This document shows, piece by piece, positions 7,286-9,484 of a DNA stretch of 9,484 nucleotides. This DNA comes from DASQJL01 sp035689165 (lineage in GTDB: Bacteria; Eisenbacteria; RBG-16-71-46; SZUA-252), in the NCBI GenBank assembly GCA_035689165.1, contig DASSLZ010000306.1, positions 1-9,484 of the forward strand. The letters run 5' to 3'. A program made the position numbers and the translations under genes. The notes under the pieces are model-generated. The model did no database searches. It was not told the DNA's origin and saw only the letters and a list, made by a program, of their open reading frames with translations. Positions within the stretch are counted from its first letter, which is position 1. Each line of letters begins with the position of its first letter.

Positions 7286-7314
7286 TTGACAGGCTGGGAT
7301 ACGGGTGCTAGCGT
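7286..7314 (+). promoter_or_regulatory. Sigma-70-like promoter of the exported-protein gene
   Basis: A perfect -35 TTGACA (7286-7291) is followed after 17 bases by TAGCGT (7309-7314), which keeps the important first, second and last bases of the -10. TGC directly before it makes an extended -10. Transcription would begin near 7321, about 43 bases ahead of the ATG at 7364. Confidence 0.55.
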
Positions 7315-7363
7315 CCGACGAGGGACGTGTGGGGCCCGCGACGTGACAGGGAGGGTATCGGCC

Positions 7364-7900
7364 ATGGCGGGATCGAACTTGAGGTTCCTCGGAAACATCG
7401 CCCTTCTTTTCCTGCTCGCGGCTCCTGCCGCCCTCGCCGCCCCGCCCACGGGCGGGTCCGGGAGCGACCGGGATCGCGGCACGGGGCGCCAGCCCAACGT
7501 CGACGAGATGAAGACCCTCGGCGTCGACCGCAACCTCGCCTCCTTCGCCGGAACGGTCCTCGATGTGAACAACCGGCCGATCGGCGGGGTCCAGGTCTCG
7601 CTCTTCATGGGCGGCGACGTCGCCGGCCGCGCCGTGACCGGGTCCGACGGAGACTACGAGCTCCGCGCCCCGTACGACCCCTCCAATGACGTCACGGTCC
7701 TCCTCTGGTTCGTCGCGCCCGACCGGACACTGATGCCGAAGGAGCTGGTCATCCAGGAGTCGAGGGCCAGCCTGGAGAACGGCCTCATCTCCAAGTGCGT
7801 GCCGCGGGCGACTCTCTCGCCCGGGCGCCAGTTCCGGGTGTACCTGTTCGACAGCGACAGCCGGAACAAGGAGTTGGCCGAGTCGGGCTGCCTGCCCTAG
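7364..7900 (+). CDS. Exported protein with carboxypeptidase-regulatory-like domain, function unknown
   Basis: I do not recognise this protein as a named family. It has 178 residues. The N-terminus (about 1-25) is a Sec-type signal peptide: a short basic start with Arg7, a hydrophobic core and a likely cut after A-L-A (23-25). A polar linker (about 27-58) leads to a probable beta-sandwich starting FAGTVLDVNNRPIGGVQVSL (61-80), with S-D-G-D-Y-E-L (94-100), the pattern of carboxypeptidase-regulatory-like (transthyretin-like) domains. Two cysteines, 145 and 176, could pair once outside the cytoplasm. There is no lipobox and no C-terminal anchor or sorting signal. The ATG at 7364 is chosen because GGGAGGG (7350-7356 region) lies about eight bases ahead; an in-frame GTG at 7343 is less likely. 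It is divergent from mreB and apparently a single-gene unit with its own promoter. Confidence 0.8.
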   Translation: MAGSNLRFLGNIALLFLLAAPAALAAPPTGGSGSDRDRGTGRQPNVDEMKTLGVDRNLASFAGTVLDVNNRPIGGVQVSLFMGGDVAGRAVTGSDGDYELRAPYDPSNDVTVLLWFVAPDRTLMPKELVIQESRASLENGLISKCVPRATLSPGRQFRVYLFDSDSRNKELAESGCLP

Positions 7901-7910
7901 GCGGGCTTTC
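7890..7910 (+). terminator. Weak terminator-like hairpin at the end of the exported-protein gene
   Basis: A 7-bp stem (7890-7896 with 7900-7906, one G-U pair) closes a three-base loop over the stop codon and is followed by TTTC. The T run is very short, so termination by it alone is doubtful. Confidence 0.25.
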
Positions 7911-7921
7911 GAGTCCGGTCG

Positions 7922-7956
7922 GCGGGGCCGCCCGAGCCGCGGTCAGGCGGCCCCGC
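7922..7956. terminator. GC-rich inverted repeat between convergent genes, possible two-way terminator
   Basis: GCGGGGCCGCC (7922-7932) and GGCGGCCCCGC (7946-7956) are perfect 11-base complements around a 13-base loop. They sit between the converging exported-protein and rhomboid genes; the loop holds the rhomboid stop codon and the right arm its last codons. No T run follows on either strand, so it is not a textbook intrinsic terminator. It may stop transcription in both directions with Rho, or protect the 3' ends of the transcripts. Confidence 0.4.
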
Positions 7957-9181
7957 GATGCAGGCGCTCCAGCGCCCGCTCCGTCACCTGCTTTCGCTCC
8001 CGCACCATCTCGGCGATATCCGCCGGCAGCTCCCGCCGCAACAGCTCGTCGTAGATGTAGCGCGCCCGCCCCGGGTTGTTGAGGGCGCGGCGCTCGATGT
8101 CCGCGCTCCGGAGGAGGGCCAGGGCGGCGGCGTGCCGCTCGGGGTAGCTCCGGCCATAGGCTTCGTAGGCGCGGCTCGCCTCGCTGGGGCGTCCCAGCTC
8201 CTCGAAGCCCCGCGCCACCCGGAGCTGCTCCACGGGCGGCAGCACCGCGGCCAGGCCGAGTAGCCGGCGCATCTCTTCGTAGGCGTCGCACGCCGGCTCG
8301 ATCGCGCCGCGCTTCAGCCAGGCCTGGATCGCCTCGATGAACCGATCCCCCGCCTTCCCGTCCTGATGCACCACGCGCAGAAGGCGCGCCGCGTGCGCCA
8401 GCGCTTCGGGGTCCCGCGGGCGCGCCACGAGGTAGCCCTCGTACTCGCCGAGGGCGGCGTACCACTCCCCCCGCTCGGAGTAGCGGGCGCCTCGCGCCAG
8501 GCGGTGCTCCAGCCGCCCCTCGGGGGCCAGCCCCATCACGAAGCCGAAGAAGGCGCCGAAGAGCGCTCCGCCCAGGTGCGCCACGACGGCGGTCTCCGAG
8601 GCGGCCCCCGAGACGAAATAGACTCCGGAGAGCAGGAACCAGAGCCCGATCCCCACCAGTGCCGGCAGCGTCACGCGGGCCGGACGCACCGTGCCGTGCA
8701 GGAAGAGAACCGTCACCGAGACGAACCGCAGGCGCGCGAAGTAGAGCCGCACCGCGAAGAGGCCCATCAGCCCCGACACGGCCCCCGAGGCGCCCACGAT
8801 CGGAACGGCCGCCAGCTCTGGGGTGAAGGCGAGGATCGCCGCGGCCTGGGCCAGGTTGGCGAGCCAGCCGCAGGCCAGGTAGGCCAGCAGGTACCGGACC
8901 GTCCCCAGCCTCGATTCGATCGCGGGGCCGAAGACCGACAGGAAGACCATGTTCCCGAGGAGGTGCAGGAATCCGGTGTGCAGGAAGAGCGAGACCAGGG
9001 CCGTCGGGATGGTCGGGTCGGCGGCCTTGAAGGACATGGCGTAGAGCGCCTCGACGTTCCCCCCGCTGACGAGGATCGCGCCGAAGGCCGCCAGATTCAG
9101 GAGCACCAGCCCGAGCGTCGCCCAAGGGGTCCCCCGGACCCGGGCGTCGGTCCCGACCGGCAGCCAGTAGAAGTAGTACAT
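7943..9181 (-). CDS. Rhomboid-family intramembrane serine protease with C-terminal TPR-like tail
   Basis: Predicted to cut membrane helices within the lipid bilayer; substrates unknown. The protein is 412 residues. The rhomboid domain (about 15-220) has six or so membrane segments with HTGFLHLLGN (68-77: His73 and the oxyanion-type Asn77), GASGAVSG with the catalytic-type Ser132, and AHLGGALFG with His202, so the Ser-His dyad is intact. Residues about 225-412 are charged and helical, with TPR-like units such as RGEWYAALGEYEGYLVARPR (237-256) and ELGRPSEASRAYEAYGRSYP (328-347); this tail roughly doubles a minimal rhomboid and should lie in the cytosol. I chose the ATG at 9181, which begins MYYFYWLPVG; the frame stays open 50 codons further, but that part is not protein-like and would overlap the divergent dehydrogenase gene. 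No clear Shine-Dalgarno precedes the ATG. Confidence 0.88.
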   Translation of the reverse strand: MYYFYWLPVGTDARVRGTPWATLGLVLLNLAAFGAILVSGGNVEALYAMSFKAADPTIPTALVSLFLHTGFLHLLGNMVFLSVFGPAIESRLGTVRYLLAYLACGWLANLAQAAAILAFTPELAAVPIVGASGAVSGLMGLFAVRLYFARLRFVSVTVLFLHGTVRPARVTLPALVGIGLWFLLSGVYFVSGAASETAVVAHLGGALFGAFFGFVMGLAPEGRLEHRLARGARYSERGEWYAALGEYEGYLVARPRDPEALAHAARLLRVVHQDGKAGDRFIEAIQAWLKRGAIEPACDAYEEMRRLLGLAAVLPPVEQLRVARGFEELGRPSEASRAYEAYGRSYPERHAAALALLRSADIERRALNNPGRARYIYDELLRRELPADIAEMVRERKQVTERALERLHRGAA

Positions 9182-9208
9182 CGACTTAGAAATAGCACGA
9201 CCAGCCCC

Positions 9209-9238
9209 TTGAAGGCAGCCCTTCTCGTTCTCTACACT
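9209..9238 (+). promoter_or_regulatory. Candidate promoter of the amino acid dehydrogenase gene
   Basis: TTGAAG (9209-9214) and TACACT (9233-9238) are spaced by 18 bases, each matching the sigma-70 consensus at four of six positions. Transcription would start near 9245 and leave a leader of about 70 bases, which contains a small GC hairpin (9276-9280 with 9284-9288). The site lies in the 132-base gap shared with the divergent rhomboid gene. Confidence 0.4.
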
Positions 9239-9313
9239 ACCCGGCGCCGAAATCGATCGCCGCACGCCCGCGCACGCCGGCCCCCGGCACGCCGCCACTA
9301 CCAAAGGAAGGCC

Positions 9314-9484
9314 ATGGAAAGCGTCACCCATACCGGTATGGACATGGGCACCGAGCTCCAGAAGGAGCTGGACCCGCTGGAAAACGCCCGGCTCCAGTTC
9401 GAAGAGGCCGCCGCCCGGCTCAAGCTGGACCCCTCCTTCCTCCAGATCATCAAGGAGCCGCGCCGCGCCACCATCGTGAAGCTC
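9314..9484 (+). CDS. Glu/Leu/Phe/Val dehydrogenase, N-terminal part only
   Basis: Likely an NAD(P)-dependent oxidative deaminase of the glutamate/leucine dehydrogenase family, linking amino acids with 2-oxo acids and ammonia in the cytosol. Only 57 residues are visible before the window ends. After a short leader (MESVTHTGMD and on) comes PLENARLQFEEAAARLKLDP followed by SFLQIIKEPRRATIVKL. This matches the family's opening pattern: N/D-P-x-E, then an amphipathic helix, then L-x-x-x-L/I-K-x-P-x-R ahead of the V-x-I-P-V strand. The catalytic lysines and the Rossmann domain are outside the window, so substrate (glutamate versus leucine or others) cannot be told. The ATG is preceded by AAGGAAGG (9304-9311), a good Shine-Dalgarno. 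Two further in-frame ATGs (codons 9 and 11) are less well placed. Confidence 0.75.
   Translation, partial: MESVTHTGMDMGTELQKELDPLENARLQFEEAAARLKLDPSFLQIIKEPRRATIVKL

Larger units (their letters stand above)
7085..7363. other. Divergent intergenic control region between mreB and an exported-protein gene
   Basis: These 279 bases separate two genes that face away from each other. I see no coding signal in them: the open plus-strand frame that runs through has its likely ATG only at 7364, and no known RNA fold is recognisable. The part nearest mreB would be its transcript leader; it contains seven consecutive C on the plus strand (7152-7158, G on the mreB-sense strand) and a weak 6-bp inverted repeat (GGTGGC at 7112-7117, GCCACC at 7148-7153). 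The stretch 7205-7260 is visibly less GC-rich than the coding DNA, as promoters often are. A good plus-strand promoter lies at 7286-7314 and a weaker minus-strand candidate at 7232-7260. Confidence 0.7.

Noticed and set aside
5951..7363. Upstream extension of the 7364-7900 gene in the same frame
   Set aside because: It runs antisense through mreB and part of mreC and looks like shadow sequence; the signal peptide and Shine-Dalgarno place the true start at 7364.
9276..9288. 5-bp GC hairpin in the leader of the dehydrogenase gene
   Set aside because: Such short GC stems are expected by chance here; nothing like a riboswitch or attenuator is visible around it.
9182..9331. N-terminal 50-codon extension of the rhomboid protein
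   Set aside because: It would overlap the start of the divergent dehydrogenase gene and its control region, and the added residues do not resemble rhomboid sequence.

Overview
The window is a stretch of a GC-rich bacterial chromosome (very roughly two thirds G+C by eye, not counted). It is dominated by housekeeping genes for rod-shaped cell-wall growth. Lineage cannot be fixed from this sequence. A Lgt of the Cys-rich type (GCFMNGCCYG), a PBP2 with a Cys/His cluster, a rhomboid with a helical-repeat tail and the high GC suggest a non-enterobacterial diderm-type organism, for example a high-GC phylum related to the FCB group, Acidobacteria or the old Deltaproteobacteria. This is inference only.

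From 7084 down to 1, on the minus strand, seven genes lie nose to tail in the order mreB, mreC, mreD, mrdA (PBP2), rodA, lgt, aroE. The gaps are 19, -4, 1, 1, 13 and 4 bases, so this is almost certainly one operon with translational coupling. The first five encode the Rod complex (elongasome): the actin-like filament MreB, the scaffold MreC, the membrane partner MreD, the transpeptidase PBP2 and the SEDS glycosyltransferase RodA. They are followed by the lipoprotein-modifying enzyme Lgt and by shikimate dehydrogenase, which runs off the left edge.

Bases 7085-7363 form a divergent control region. On its plus side lies a convincing sigma-70-like promoter (TTGACA, 17 bases, then an extended -10). 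It drives a 178-residue exported protein (7364-7900) with a carboxypeptidase-regulatory-like beta-sandwich, whose role is unknown. This gene converges on a minus-strand gene for a rhomboid-family intramembrane protease fused to a C-terminal TPR-like tail (7943-9181). A GC-rich perfect inverted repeat sits between the two stop codons and over the end of the rhomboid gene.

At the right edge, divergent from the rhomboid gene, a Glu/Leu/Phe/Val-type amino acid dehydrogenase begins at 9314. Only its first 57 codons are visible. No tRNA, rRNA, CRISPR array, insertion sequence or phage gene was seen. I found no wholly new system. The items most worth a second look are a probable Cys3His zinc site in PBP2, the rhomboid-TPR fusion, the altered motifs in AroE and the uncharacterised exported protein opposite mreB.
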